DNA from: Luscinia megarhynchos
Lineage: Eukaryota; Chordata; Aves; Passeriformes; Turdidae
DNA: 64,000 nt
Direction: 5' to 3'
NCBI GenBank assembly: GCA_034336665.1
Contig: CM067592.1
Span: forward strand, 50,795,783-50,859,782
The notes beneath the pieces were generated by a model. The model was given only the letters and a program-made list of their open reading frames with translations. It was not told where the DNA came from and ran no database searches. A program made the translations under genes and the position numbers. This document shows, piece after piece, positions 24,801 to 37,377 of this stretch; positions within the stretch are counted from its first letter, which is position 1; the number at the start of each line of letters is the position of its first letter.

Positions 24801-27023
24801 TATTTTGTTTTCATAAGAGTCCTCAAATTATAACAGGCAAAAGAATGTGGAAGCTATTGTTTTTTCTGAAATCTAATTAATATAAAAGGTCAAGAGAGGG
24901 ATGAATTTCAACATACCACTTTCCCATTGAATTTCTTTTATTTAATTCTGCTCCTGCTGCAAGCTTTCCCACATCACCAATCACACTGTCTACCTGCCTC
25001 TGTACCTTTATATTTTTTCTTAACTAACTATTTAAAAACGAAAGCATGGAGCTATGATGATAGTAGCCAGAAGCACCAAGGAAAAGGAATGACAATAGTC
25101 AGTAGAACAAACAAAGTTCCAGACTGGTAAGATTAGTGTAGGGAGGTGCATAGGCAAAACCCAGTGCAGCTTTCTGAATTCAGCCTCTTGCTAAACATAC
25201 TGTGAAGTCCATGCATCTTTCAGACATTATAACTGATCTTCTAGGGACTATGAAAACTTACTCAACTGTGAAATTGCAAAATATTTGCTTGCAGATATAC
25301 TATTAGTATCAATCGACAATATTGATAATACCTAACACATCAGTAATATCAGTAGAAAGCTGCACAAGGGACAGACTAGAAAATCACCTGGTAGGACTGT
25401 AGTCGTAAAACTGTGTAAAGCAGGTTTTCTGGGAATTACTCCTGGGACTCTTTTTCATTTATGTTCATCCTTCTTTCCATCCTGATATGTTAATTTAGAA
25501 AATCAATAACACTGATGCATCTTTGAGCCAAGATTTTTCATGTGTCTAGCAACCATACTTCTCATTAGGACTACTATGAATTGATTTGAAAAAGAAAACA
25601 CATCACAAGAGAACTGTCAACCCCAATTCCATCTGATGTGCCAAAGGAAGAAAATGTTATCTACTGCATAATGTGAGGAATAAAAGCTCTTTGTTCCTTC
25701 TTATCCTCTTTTACCTTTCTTTGCATTTGCTCTTTCTGAAATGCTTACTCATAAGTGTATAGGTACTTACTCATAGTATATAAGGGTGTATAAGTGCACA
25801 TTTATTGTAGTAAAAGGTTAAGGATATTTCATCAACAGAAATGGACAATTAAACTAATCAGATGTTTAATTTTCAGAAGTAGGAGAACACAGCTTTTTCC
25901 ATAAAATTGCTTCATAACTTTGTGTCTGTCTTAATAATTTAGCAATTCTGTCTGTCAATCCACTAAAAAAAAATGTTTGGAGCTCAAATTTCAGTAACAA
26001 GATCATTGAACAGTCAACCTAATACTGTATATCAATGCAAAAGGGGAATATTATTAAAGGAATTACTTATTTTTCCCCCTCATTTATCTTCTTTGTTAGT
26101 AATTTAATGTCCAATACCTGATTTTGAAATCACCCTATCTGACACCCTGCATCACACACATTTTGTCGGCCTATGCCTCTTACTGACAAACTTTTTTAGA
26201 TAACATATATAGCAATACATTTAAACAGATTAATACCACAAAACAAAATAATACCAAATCTGAAAGAAGCTGTAATGTCAAGAATAGAAAACAATTTTGA
26301 AATTCTCTATAAATAAGAAACCTGAAAAATGAATTCCCAACAGCACAAAATAACCTTAAGTATCACATAACTAACAGCAATGAAAATAAAAGTGGAGAAA
26401 GCAATCTAACACATGTTGGTGTAGTGTTGCAATTGACAAATCCAAATGGCACTTAGCAAGTGCCATGTATGCATGATAATGGGGACAGGTAAACTAGACA
26501 CATTATACCCAAGCTTCATGGCAACAGTAGATTCAGATATTTTTCATTAAATGCAAGGAAGAACTCAGAGTTTATAATGACTCTTAAATGTGTTCTGACA
26601 GAGCAATGAGTATATTGCTGGGGATTTTTTTAATCCCCAGTTTAATGCCTACTACATATTTTATTTGCATGGTACCACAGAGAACTCATTGTTTGTTACT
26701 AAATTTTACTTCTCCCCAATTCTTGATAAAGTGGTGAAAATAGTGTACTTATAACCTTTCTATATTTGCCAGTTAAATAAGAAGGAGGCATAGGATTAAG
26801 ATAGTGTGTTATATTGCACAAACATTATTTTTTGAAATTGTTTTCAGGACTCCTGATCTATTCACAGCTACAACAAATTTAGGGTTCTTTTTGACTTTAT
26901 TCCTCTCTACTACATTTGTCATATTATATTGAGATAACTCTGCTTCTCTCAAAGTTCTTACAATGATTATTATCATTATTATGTTATAAATATAAAAGTA
27001 TTTAAAAATATGGATCGATCCAG

Positions 27024-27025
<2 letters not shown>
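21832..27025. other. AT-rich unique sequence, no gene seen
   Basis: Unassigned. The only sharp feature is the inverted repeat at 26618-26640. No CR1 or LTR sequence recognised. Confidence 0.45.
26618..26640. other. Perfect 9-bp inverted repeat (hairpin)
   Basis: Arms CTGGGGATT and AATCCCCAG with a five-T loop. The surroundings do not extend the pairing, so the stem is too short for a microRNA precursor. It could form a cruciform or be a chance palindrome. Confidence 0.8.
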
Positions 27026-27065
<40 letters not shown>

Positions 27066-27069
27066 CATG

Positions 27070-27162
<93 letters not shown>

Positions 27163-27173
27163 ATGTATATATA
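27026..27173. repeat. Compound (TA)n - (TATATG)n microsatellite
   Basis: About 16 TA units (27026-27058), a short bridge GCACACACATG, then about 16-17 copies of the hexamer TATATG with a small TA tail. The hexamer block is nearly perfect, which points to recent length change. Both strands have long open frames (alternating Tyr-Val or Tyr-Ile) purely because the unit lacks stops. Confidence 0.97.
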
Positions 27174-30100
27174 TTTGAAGGAAGGGTTTATTTGACCTAA
27201 TTTTCAATACTAATCAATTCAACAACAAGTAACCAATTAATTTTATCCAGCAGCATGCTACATCTGAAAGGGAAACTCAGCTGTGTAGTTATAAATAGTG
27301 CAAGTAATCATATGACATATTGAAAGTGGTTAATTTTCATTTCTATGTGCAGTTGGAACATTTTAAAAACTATTCTATAAGAAAACTGACAAATGGATGA
27401 CATCTAAATAAATAAGAATAATTCAGATATAAGCCTTCCTGATTTTTAATTATTGTATTATATGGTTTTAATCAATGAGTCAGTTACTTTGCTTCAATAG
27501 ATTTTAAATAAATTAAATAGCTGGTGTTTTCTGATGATATTGTTAAACTCATGAAAAGAGTAAACTAGAAAAATGCAGCATTTAGGGGTAAAAAAAAAAG
27601 AGAAGAAAAAAGGTAGAACTGTGTTCTTCCTACTGAAGGAAAAGGAATTTTCATTTTCCCTGTATTGAACGTTCAACTAAATTCTTCTTTAGTGCCAGCT
27701 AGTGAATTTGCTATGCATGGATCCAGTGACTTTAATCTCTGCTGCTTGTAATGTTGTCATATCAAGGTGTTTTTCAAACCATTTTGTAGGAATGGCCTGT
27801 CTACTGACAGTGGGTCTCATCTAGCTGCCAATTTTGTTTGCAAAATATGATCTCATCTCTGTTGCTATGGCATTATGATGTTATACAATAGATTACTGTT
27901 GCTGTCTATCAGCCTCACCATGTTTTAATGTGGGGGACAGAAGTCTGAGGAAAAAATTCTTCAGGTATTGTCCCTTGCTTTAACTCTGCATTGAGCAGGT
28001 ATCTGCTGGAACCATACAAAGATTGCCAATAGGAAATTACTACACAACAATTGCAAGTTACACTATACCAGTGGGAAAATTCAAACTACCAGAGTTCTTT
28101 AAAAATAAAAAGTGATTAGGGAGAACATGATTGAATGAATGAACTATCATGACTGAACTGTGTCAATGTTCAACAAGAAAAGCATTTTCATTATATTTGA
28201 AAAATTACAGACTTAGCTGCTTGCTTACTCTACTACCAGTGATTAATTTTCACTGCCTGTATTGTAGATATTAAAGAGTATTTGCCTATGTCATCTGACA
28301 TGTCCACCATAGAAATACAAAATGTTGTAAGTTTTAGTGATTCTTCATTTACACTTGCCTAAATTTGTATCTATGTGAATCAGAAAGGCACAGAAATATT
28401 CTGCTTGCAAAAAAAAAAAGAGGAAATTCATCATGTCTGCACTGGTCAAGCCTTACGCAAACTTTCCAAAATCCTCCTTTTACTTCCCTAACCCTGCCCA
28501 TGTGTAACATATGAAGTTGTCACTTCCCACGAAAACACTGGATCTGATTTCCAGATGAAAAAAAAACCCTCAAAATTCAGGATGCGTTGACCTAGGAAAA
28601 CGTGGGCTGGAAACTTGGTCTGTATCAGCATTATTAACAGTCAGTGGACAATACTGCTGAAGTTTGTTGAAGGTTTCTAGATGAATCAAGGGGGAAAATC
28701 TTTTCTAGCTATTGTTTGTTTTCTGTCTTTGAATGCAGTCCTTTATGTGTGGCATAATTTCTGACTTTACCTAGGGATGAATATCTGCCTCTAACAGAGA
28801 AGTACAAGAATCACCAGTCTCGGCTTTGGCACTAGATCTACTATCCCCAAATTATCATTCAACCTTGTTAAAATGAATTTCAACTGCTATTTTTTGGATG
28901 TGATGTTGGTGTTCATCTCCAGGACATCATAAGGTGTCTTGTAAATCTGAAAACAAATATAGACACCAACTAATCCAAAAAAGACAGTGCTCTCTTCATC
29001 TGTTAGAGACAAAAGTCCTTACTGGGCTTATTTTTTAGTACAGCCAAAGATCATGTTTTGTACCATTTCCATTCCTTGCATACTTAACATTTCTGAATAA
29101 TTAAACCAGACACTTAGAAATAAGGAAAATAATCCATGCCTCTCATTCACCCTTTTTATTTTCCATTCACTTGGAATCCCTGAGATTTATGCCTTCATTT
29201 TATGTATTTATGTTCTTGTACATGATTCTGAGACTTCCTTTACAATTGAAGTTTCTGTACAATAGACAGTGTGTAGTCTCTAGTATTAATGACAAGTTAG
29301 GGATCATGCTGCCAGAATTTAGACCTGTTTTGTTGAAAACCAAATAATACAGAATTGCAGCTTGTGCTCTTTAAATTTAATTGACTGACCATATTCAGTT
29401 TTATTTCTATTAGAAAATAGAATATAGGTGGGAAACAAAAGGCTCAAAATCAAATATTTCAGATATAAAAGACCATGTAAATGTTGTACAAGGCCATAAC
29501 AAGGATTTTAAGATTTTTAAAATTTTTGGTTTCTTGATTTTAGATACTTTATTCTTTGCAATTGTTCTTATTTTGCAGATAAACTAGCATATATTTTCCT
29601 TTGATTTTAATTTAATCAATCTTACTATGCTGAAAGACACTGACTTGGTTAAATTACTGTGGAGTCTGTGCTAATGATATTTATTTCATGTCACTTGGAT
29701 GATGTAGCTTCCTTATATTATACAGCTTTTTTGTTCAAAGTAGGAAATACCTTTGTAGTTCAGAAAAATATACTTTTTGTAGGCTCAAAAATGTATCAGA
29801 GGCTTTTCAAATATCAACAGAGCTTTCCATTTCTAGATTTATTAATCAAATTCAGGCAACATTTCACAGAAATGGAGGTAGGGAAAAGCAGGTTACTATT
29901 TAATATTATTTATAGACTAGCCTTGGCATATCCTTCAGTTTCTGTAAACCTTGCCAGTAAGCCTCTTCTCAAGTAAATGAGATCTTTGTGTATCAACAGG
30001 GTCCAAAATATTACACACAGTTCAGATATCCTGTGTAAAAAAGAGAGGGGGAAGGAAGGAAAAGAAAACAAGAAGTTATTGATGCTGGGGGGGCTGAGGT

Positions 30101-33100
30101 TTTGTTTTGGTTTGGTTTTTTGCTGCATTTTTTATGTGCTTTTGTTGCTGTTATTATTTTAAAAAACCAGTCTCAATTACTTTGTTTTTAAAAGATGATT
30201 TTATTATTCCTCTAGTAGTATTACCTATGTCTATAGCTGGGAAATAATAGAAATGGAAACTTCATGAGTTTTCCTCCAAAACTTCATTTTGGGTCTTAGG
30301 CAAGCCATTAACCTTTAGATATGTCTGAGCTGAATTTAAAAGCATAGGACAGGAATTTTTAGGAGACAAGATGTGATTCCAGGAGGTACATTTGTTAAAT
30401 CAAATAAAGTCCATTTCAAATTTAATATTTGCAGTAAGCCATTTTTCAATATTGCTTATACCCCTTATTGTGTGGATAAATTAATTAAACACTGCTTTTT
30501 TCATACTTAAAGAGTGCTATAAGACAATTTTATCATCAAAAGAAGTAAATTTGGGGGGTGAAAACTGATTGTGATGCATTGTCCCTCATCCAAAATCCTA
30601 CACTTTGACAGCTAAATTGTTTATATAAATGCTTCACATGTTTTCCTTCTGCTTCCCCACTCATCTAGCATTTTTGCAGTGGGAAGTGTCATTATTTGAA
30701 ATTCAGGTCATTATACTATGCCTTGCACATAGGGTTTGTTTCATACAAGTGGCTGTAATAACACCATCCTTGGTACTGCATCTAAAAACCCACTGTTTTG
30801 TGTTTTCAAATCATGGTGAAATCTTAGAGAATGTAAGTTACCATCATTCATGTGAAATACATATCTATCTTAAATTTTCTCAAAATGTCTGAAAGAAAGT
30901 CTCTCCATGGTAATTTAGAAATCTCCAATCATTTAGATTTTAGAAAATTACAAGAAAGCAAATGAGAAATAGAACAGTACGACCTCTTTTAATTTTCTTC
31001 TCAAAATATACATGGCTACATGATTTGTTTGGAGTATTTTCTTTGTTATGGAAGCCAGAAGAATTTGTGTTACTCCCTTCAATATAAATAATAGTTCCAC
31101 ATTTTTATTGATTTCTTCTCTGCAGATTGATTATCCCCTTATTTTCTCCCTCCATTTGCCTGTGAATCCTAGTTTCACCTGCTCTCCTGTTCTTCAGCCT
31201 TAACAGATATTCCTTCAGAAGCTGCTGAAGCTGAAGTGTCAAATGTCTTGCAGTCAGAGTGAAGTGCCCAGCAGTAGTTCCTAAATCATTCTTCAGGTGT
31301 GTGTTTTGTCTGCACTAGATTTCTGTGCTGAGATTGAGGTGAGGACTTAGGTCTGGGTCTTCTTCCAAACCCACCACCTCTAAATTTTTGTTTTGATGAG
31401 AAGGAAACCAGTGGGCAGGGGTCAGAATACAGCTCCACACACCATGTCAAGTGCTTCAGATTAGCCTGAAATTGCTGGTTTATTCCCATAAGCCCTGTGC
31501 TCATAGGAATTCTGTCTGAAGCAGCTCTGTGCTATTCTGACACAGAGAAAAATGACTATTTCTTTTATTGTTCTTGGGTCTGGTTTTACTGTATCTGCTG
31601 CTCTGTTCAGTATCTTCTGTAGGTGAAATATTCAGTGTTAACTCTGTGCCTGAGAATGCAACATCATGATGTCCCTTAATTCTAGCAGTGTTGCTAGCCT
31701 AGGAACACTGAAAAATTAAATAGGACAATGGTTAACTGTGTATTCAAGGTGGCTGGGAGAAGTTTAAAACAGTCTAGCAACTAGTGTCCTAAAGAGACCA
31801 TTTACTTCCCTGAAAATATTCCTGTTATAGGTCCTTCTGCCATGAAAATATGCATGATGGTCTCCTAGTGTGTCCTGCTTGTTAAAAATTTGCTGTTAAA
31901 ACATTTGAGTATTTTCATGTATGAGAAATTGCATTGGCTTTTAATTAAATTTGTGTGTATGCAGATTCTCTAATGGATTTATATGTATTTATAAGTCTTC
32001 TTATGAATGTATTTATACATCTTCAAATACAATAATGTAAACATATCATTGATTGTGCTTAGTTTCCAAATGCCACTTTTTGGTCTTCCTAAAATAATCT
32101 TTTTCCTTAGCATATTAAGAGTTATGGAAGATAAAATATGAATTTTAGTGAAGATGGGAGATTACAAAAAATTTCAGTATGTGCATATCTTTTGGTATAC
32201 CATTGTTTACAAGGTCCTACCTAATACTGCTAGGAAAAAAAAAAGCATTTAAAGAGTGCTAACTTTATCTATCTTATAACATAGAAAACATGCTCTCTTG
32301 GAAAGGTTGATTAGATATTCAGGTAGATTGCAGATGAACTAAGTGTTAACTGTTGGTTTCAAGTAAGGGATGAAGTAATGAATATATCTTTTAACTAGAA
32401 AGCTTGTTAAACTTTTTCAGGGCATTAGACATTTTTTCATTAATTAAAAAAATGTGGTTTATAATGGCAAAAACTGACTATAGCTAACTGTTTGATTGAA
32501 TACAACGACAAAACCATGCTTTTCCTTCCTAAAATGTAAAACTTGAGAATATTTTTGTAACCTGATTAAATGCAAGATTGAGTAATATTTCTAATACTTT
32601 TCTGATAAGGGCTTAGTTTGCAGTAATTGGAGAAAGGTTGCACTAAGGAACCCAGGAGTAGGAGGTCGCAAATTTTCAAGTGCTGGCTGATCTTATTCTT
32701 TCTAATAAGAGCTGCAGGGGGAAGTGAGAGGGAAGCATGTAGCACTGTAGTAGGATTCTAATTCTTTAAATTACCCTTCCCTTAACCAAGTATATAATGT
32801 GTTCTTTTTCTGGCTCTAAATTCTATGTTTCTGAAGTGAAAAGAACTGCCTATGCTGGGTTTCCTGGAGGTGCAGCACCCTGTCTCTGGTGAGAACAGCA
32901 GTTATGATGAACGTGTCTTGATGGGCTTCTTACACTATCTGTAAGTCCCAACTGGAAACATGGCCATCCTGTGCCTGGCAGAAGAATCCAACATTTGAAA
33001 AACATTGTGTGGGATCTGTAGCCTTGAATCATATCCACTGGGTCTCCATGTACTTGTTTAGGTTGTGCAAGGTGTTTGGACCTAAGTCCTCTAATTTGGT

Positions 33101-33250
33101 TGTGGACTCTCTTGGGAAGGCAAGCTGCAGTGAAAGCTGCAGTGTAACCCAGAAAGAGAACGCTAGCATTCTTGTGCATCAGCTTAAATAAATGTTTGTA
33201 TTGAAACCAGTATATAATTAACACATCTCTGCAGGCTTTACAGTCTCAGG
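27174..33250. other. AT-rich unique sequence, no gene seen
   Basis: No recognised repeat family. A 105-codon plus frame at 29659-29976 and a 124-codon minus frame at 32850-33224 do not resemble known proteins. The second lies in a slightly GC-richer patch (32840-33190) that could be an old unrecognised repeat. Confidence 0.45.
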
Positions 33251-33521
33251 GAATCACAGAATATCCTGAATTGGAAAGGACTCACAAGGATAATCGAGTC
33301 CAGCTCCCAGTTCTTCACAAGACATCACCAAGAGTGACTTGAGAATGTTCTCCAAACACTTCTTGAACTCTGTCAGGCTTGGTGCTGTGATTGCTTCCCT
33401 GGGGAGCTTGTTCCAGTGCCCAACCACCCTCTGCATAAACCACCATTTCCTAATATCAAATCTAAAACCTTCCCTGACACAACTTCAGGCTATTCCATTG
33501 GGTCCTGTTATTCCAAGCCAG
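33251..33521 (-). mobile_element. CR1 LINE 3' end
   Basis: Minus-strand CR1 tail. On the plus strand it starts AATCACAGAATATCCTGAA, the reverse complement of a CR1 3' terminus, and continues through the last ORF2 codons. The minus frame 33254-33436 contains VVGHWNKLPREAITAPSL then EFKKCLENIL, the typical C-terminus of CR1 ORF2, here with the first Val. The terminal words differ from those of the copy starting at 33670, so it is another subfamily. It is 5'-truncated at about 33521, as most CR1 copies are. Confidence 0.93.
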
Positions 33522-33669
33522 AGGTTTGTAATGCAGACATCGGGGCTTTCATTTAGTGGCTTATTATTTAATTGAATACTCTTAATCTCAATGTCGTGGA
33601 CGTTGAATACTAGACTGGAAGATGTAATGTGCACCACTACTCACATACGTGTCCGAGTGCATCTGAAAA
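33522..33669. other. Short unique spacer between CR1 copies
   Basis: About 150 bases with no recognised content. It contains several CpG (near 33541, 33595, 33601, 33648 and 33655). Confidence 0.5.
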
Positions 33670-33938
33670 ATCACAGAATCACAGAATGGTAATGGTTGGG
33701 GTTGGAAGTGTCCTCTGGAATTCATCCAGTCTCCCCAACCTTACTAGAACAGATTCTTCACCAAGTTGGATCTTGTAGGTTTTTAATATCTTGAGAGAAG
33801 GGAGCTCCACAAATCCTCTGGGCAGCCTGTTCCAGGGTTGTTTGAGGTCACCCTCAAAGTAAAGATCTTCTTCCTCACATTCAGATGGAGTTTCTGTGGT
33901 TTTAGTTTGTGCACTTTACCATTTGTCTCTTTTCTGGG
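33670..33938 (-). mobile_element. CR1 LINE 3' end, interrupted by an LTR
   Basis: The plus strand opens with two copies of TCACAGAA, the 8-base direct repeats that end CR1, and then follows the 3' region (GGTTGGGGTTGGAAGTGTCC, CTGGGCAGCCTGTTCCAGGG, TCTTCTTCCTCACATTCAG). The match runs to TTTTCTGGG at 33938, where an LTR begins. The family sequence resumes as TGGGCACCACTG at 34596 on the other side of it, so this CR1 was present before the LTR landed. Confidence 0.93.
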
Positions 33939-34594
33939 TGTCTTGGTTTGAAATGCAGGTGTCTGCTAAGGAGGGCAGGAGCCTCTCTTGAAATGGAAAA
34001 TGTAAACCCCCTCCCTCCAAATTATTATAATTTTGATAATTAAGGAGCTTTTAGGCAAAGACATGGGAATTAGGAATAACAGTTTTTTACTAGAAAAATT
34101 ATAAATGAAAATATAATAATATTAAATACAATATTAACGTAAATACACCAAAACAACTAATCACTGACAGAGTCAGGATACAACCTGACACCCTGTCAGT
34201 CAGGGTATTGGTAGCAGTCTGATTAAATGGTGGCTACAGCCCTGCAGTGGCAGATGTGGTTCAGTGAAGCAGTGCTCGTTTAGAAGGTTGCAGTTTTCCT
34301 CCACAGGTCCAGTGATGATGTAGACAGATCTGGTTTTCCTCTGGAATCCAGTGTAAAAAGACTGCTCTGATGTTCTAAATCTCAGTTTTTATCTAGGTAG
34401 GAAATGCTTGGCTCCTCCCCCTGGGTGGAGCATCTCCCCATGGGATGATGTAATTTTATCAGTCATGCAGTGGGACTCAATGACCAATTAATAGAAGATA
34501 TTCCCTGGAGATAAAGAGCACTGCCCCTCCAGGTTTCAGCAGATGGTGATAGAATACATACATTTGGTCACATCCTGTATTGAAACCTAAGAAA
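33939..34594 (-). mobile_element. Solo endogenous-retrovirus LTR inserted in CR1
   Basis: A 656-base LTR without internal retroviral genes. The ends form an imperfect inverted repeat: TGTCTTGGTTTGAAA at the left and TTGAAACCTAAGAAA at the right. The flanks are CTGGG and ATGGG, a 5-base target duplication with one difference (or exact 4-base TGGG). Orientation is judged minus: a TATA-like word (GATAAAAA on the minus strand, near 34385-34392) lies upstream of the likely polyadenylation side near the low-coordinate end. From memory the sequence resembles an LTR common in songbird genomes; the family name is not verified. A solo LTR normally arises by recombination between the two LTRs of a provirus. 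No viral protein is encoded. Confidence 0.85.
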
Positions 34595-34632
34595 ATGGGC
34601 ACCACTGTAAAGTGTCTGACTCTACCCTCTCA
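34595..34632 (-). mobile_element. CR1 LINE 3' end, continuation beyond the LTR
   Basis: Continues the CR1 copy from 33938: CACCACTGTAAAGTGTCTG corresponds to the family sequence directly after the insertion point. It stops within about 40 bases, where the match jumps to a different part of CR1. Confidence 0.8.
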
Positions 34633-35272
34633 GTAAAGACTAATACAAAGAAGGAATTCAGTAACTCCACCTTTTTTTCAACACCAGGAAACCCATCCAA
34701 TGCAGCAGTGGACCCACATTTTCCCTAATCTTGCTGCCAGTGCATTTGAGGAAGCCTTTTCTTGTTGTTCTTGATATCCTTTGTGAGATTTAATTTTAAA
34801 AGGACCTTTGCCACCTCCGTCACATCCCTGCATACTTTGGCAATGTTCCTTTGCTCCTTCCAGACACCCTTTTCCTGTTTCCATACTTCATAAACTTCCT
34901 TCTGTTTTTATCAGAAGTTTCTTGCTCATCCACCTAGGTCTCCTGCCCTCTTCGCTTGGTGTGTTATTGATGAGGATGAACCTCAATCTTGAGCATGGAG
35001 AAAGTGATACTTGAATATTAACTAGATCTCTTGGATTCACCTACATTATAGACACCTGACTCATGGGATTCCTCTGAGTAGGTCCTTTAGGAAGCCAAAG
35101 GTGTCTTTATTTAAGTCCAGGGTTTTACTCATGATTATTGCCCTGCTCTCTCCACAGAGGATTCTAAATATCACCATCTCATGGTCACTTGTGGTCAAGG
35201 CTGCCCCAATCTTCATATCCTCAAACAGTCTTCCTTTGTCTGATGATGTGTTTGGAGGACGTGCTAAGATCT
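34633..35272 (-). mobile_element. CR1 LINE fragment, 5' half of ORF2
   Basis: Minus-strand fragment from the region between the endonuclease and RT domains. Plus-strand words fitting the family include AAGACTAATACAAAGAAGG, CTTTTCTTGTTGTTCTTGAT, TCCACCTAGGTCTCCTGCC and ATCTCATGGTCACTTG. Short minus frames such as 35061-35297 are decayed remains of the protein. It directly abuts a CR1 3' end on the same strand (left) and is followed at 35296 by a CR1 3' end on the opposite strand (right). Confidence 0.9.
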
Positions 35273-35295
35273 TTAAATGCATGGAGTGGCAGTAC

Positions 35296-35546
35296 AAGTG
35301 GGAATGGTTTTAAAGTGAAAGCAGGCTTAGAGTAGCTATTAGGAAAAAATTCATTGCTATGCAGGTAGTGAGGCACTGAACTTGTTACCCTGAGAATTTG
35401 TGGATGCCTGAAAGTGTTCAAGGGCAGGTTGAATGGGGCTTTGAGCAACCTCTCCTGGTGAAATGTGTTGATGCCCATGGCAGGAGGGTTGAAACTAGAG
35501 GATCTTCAGAGACTCTTCCAATCTCTAACTAGTCCATGATTCTGTG
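35296..35546 (+). mobile_element. CR1 LINE 3' end (plus strand)
   Basis: Follows the plus-strand CR1 3' consensus: GGAATGGTTTTAAAGTGAAA, ATTAGGAAAAAATTC, GTGAGGCACTGAAC, AGTGTTCAAGGGCAGGTTG, GGGGCTTTGAGCAACCT and CCCATGGCAGGAGGGTTG, ending with CCATGATTCTGTG, one terminal 8-base repeat. About 250 bases, 5'-truncated or 5'-inverted (see findings). The short minus-strand frame over it is a shadow. Confidence 0.93.
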
Positions 35547-37377
35547 TGGTTTAATCAAAACAACTTCACAAACAAAAACTGTCCCTCATCTTCCAATTCC
35601 ATTACCTCTGTATGCCAGAGTGAGAAGAGATAAGGCAAAAGTAAAGACTGTAAAACTTATGTGAGTTTATGGTAATGAACTCTTGTAATGTTCTTGCAGA
35701 ATTCCTGTTTATCACAGTTTTATCTATCTTCTCTATGTGAAGCCCAGGCTTTCCCCTAAATATAACTTTATGCACTGAAAGCTCCCAGACTGTCACAGAC
35801 TTAGGATGAGACAACAAAGTAGTTCCTAAGAAACATGGTGTTCCATATCTATGTACTGAAATAAAGTTCTCTTTCACTTAATAGCAGAACAAATTAGTCA
35901 CAGTCTCAGATGCTGGTGCACATTATGCTGAGACATACTGACACTAATATGCTTTCTGATAGAGCAAATGCTTACTCTATCAGAGTACAAATCATATTTT
36001 ACCTCTGTTAAATTTAAGGGAGAAAGAACTGAATTTGTGGCAGGGCTGCTTACTTGCGGAGATTTGGAAATTTTTAGCAGATTTCAGGTGGAGAGACCTC
36101 AGCACTCAAGGCTGGAAAATTAGAATGCAAGACAGGAGAAACAAGCCCCATAACGGATATCCTAGTTACATTACTTTATCCATTTCTTCAATGTGATTGG
36201 ATCTTCTCCAACAGGACTTTCAGCCTGACACAGAGCAGCTGCACAGCAGGGTGATCAGTGACACAGAGGATGTGTTTCACTCACTGAGATAAGCGCTCTG
36301 CTTTGGTTTTAACTGGTAAGTCTGTCAGTGAACACTTCTGGTCCATCATGCCACTTTAAATCAGAGAATTACATGCGTTTCCTTTACTTAACTTTTGATC
36401 AGATATTGGAACAGGTAGGAGTATTAACCAACGGAAAGGTGATGAATGCCCTCAGATTTTAGAACACGAGAGAGAGAGAGAGAAGGCTGCAAATGTTTCC
36501 TTACTAGTTGTTTTTAAAGTATTTATTTAATATTTTAATATATAAACTTCCAATTCTACCTTTATTCTATCAAGTATTTTCTGTTCTCAAAACATTAACT
36601 TACTATTTTTTTACTGTTTTATGATAAAAGATGCTATAATTTCACCTATTAAAGATACTATAATTACAGAAATCCTAAATACTTTCATCATTGTATTTGC
36701 TTAAAAAATTAACCAACCATAAATAAGGATTGTGAAAAAAATGAGCAAGATTTTTTATAAGATCTACTCGTGATTTACAGTGGCAGATGATGTATAAAAT
36801 ATGAATGAAGTTAATACTGAACTATAATGCCACTCTATCAGCTGCCAGATAGCACAGCTGTTATACTGGGAACTTGTGTCTGTCTCCAGTTTTCCAAAGA
36901 AAATGAAAAAAACACCAGTGAATATGAACAATAATGACAAAAGTATCTGTTATCAATAGTAAAAATAGACAAGTCATAATGCTGTCTTATGCTAAAACCC
37001 AGTTTCTTAGAGGTACAGTAGTAGTGAATACTTTAAGTTCAGCTTTACACTAATATACAATTCAATATCCTTTCTTATTATGGAGAAGATAAAACAGTGA
37101 ATTCCAGCATTTCAAAAATCAATTTGCAATTTGCTCTCCCTAGCTTCAGAGCACACAACATCTCACCTTTTGGTCAGCTGTCTTGACCAAAACAAAGGAT
37201 TGCACCTATTTCAATCAACTTCTGACAGAAAAGAATAAAGACAAGATTTTGGAGAGCTGCTAGGCTGCACATAAAATTTCCAGGCATTAGACTGCACAGC
37301 TGTGCATGGCAGACTGTGAAATGTCCTGTACTTAACTCACCCTAATCACATACATGTTTTTTTGTGTGTCCATTCTA
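35547..37377. other. Unique sequence, no gene seen
   Basis: Includes a short GA microsatellite (36469-36484). Nothing else recognised. Confidence 0.5.
36469..36484. repeat. Short (GA)n microsatellite
   Basis: About eight GA units. Confidence 0.8.

Noticed and set aside
26809..27207. 132-codon and 61-codon frames coding long Ile-Tyr or Val-Tyr alternations
   Set aside because: They are translations of the TA/TATATG microsatellite, whose unit has no stop codon.
32850..33224. 124-codon minus frame, one of the longest in the window
   Set aside because: No recognisable motif or splice context, and its composition looks random.
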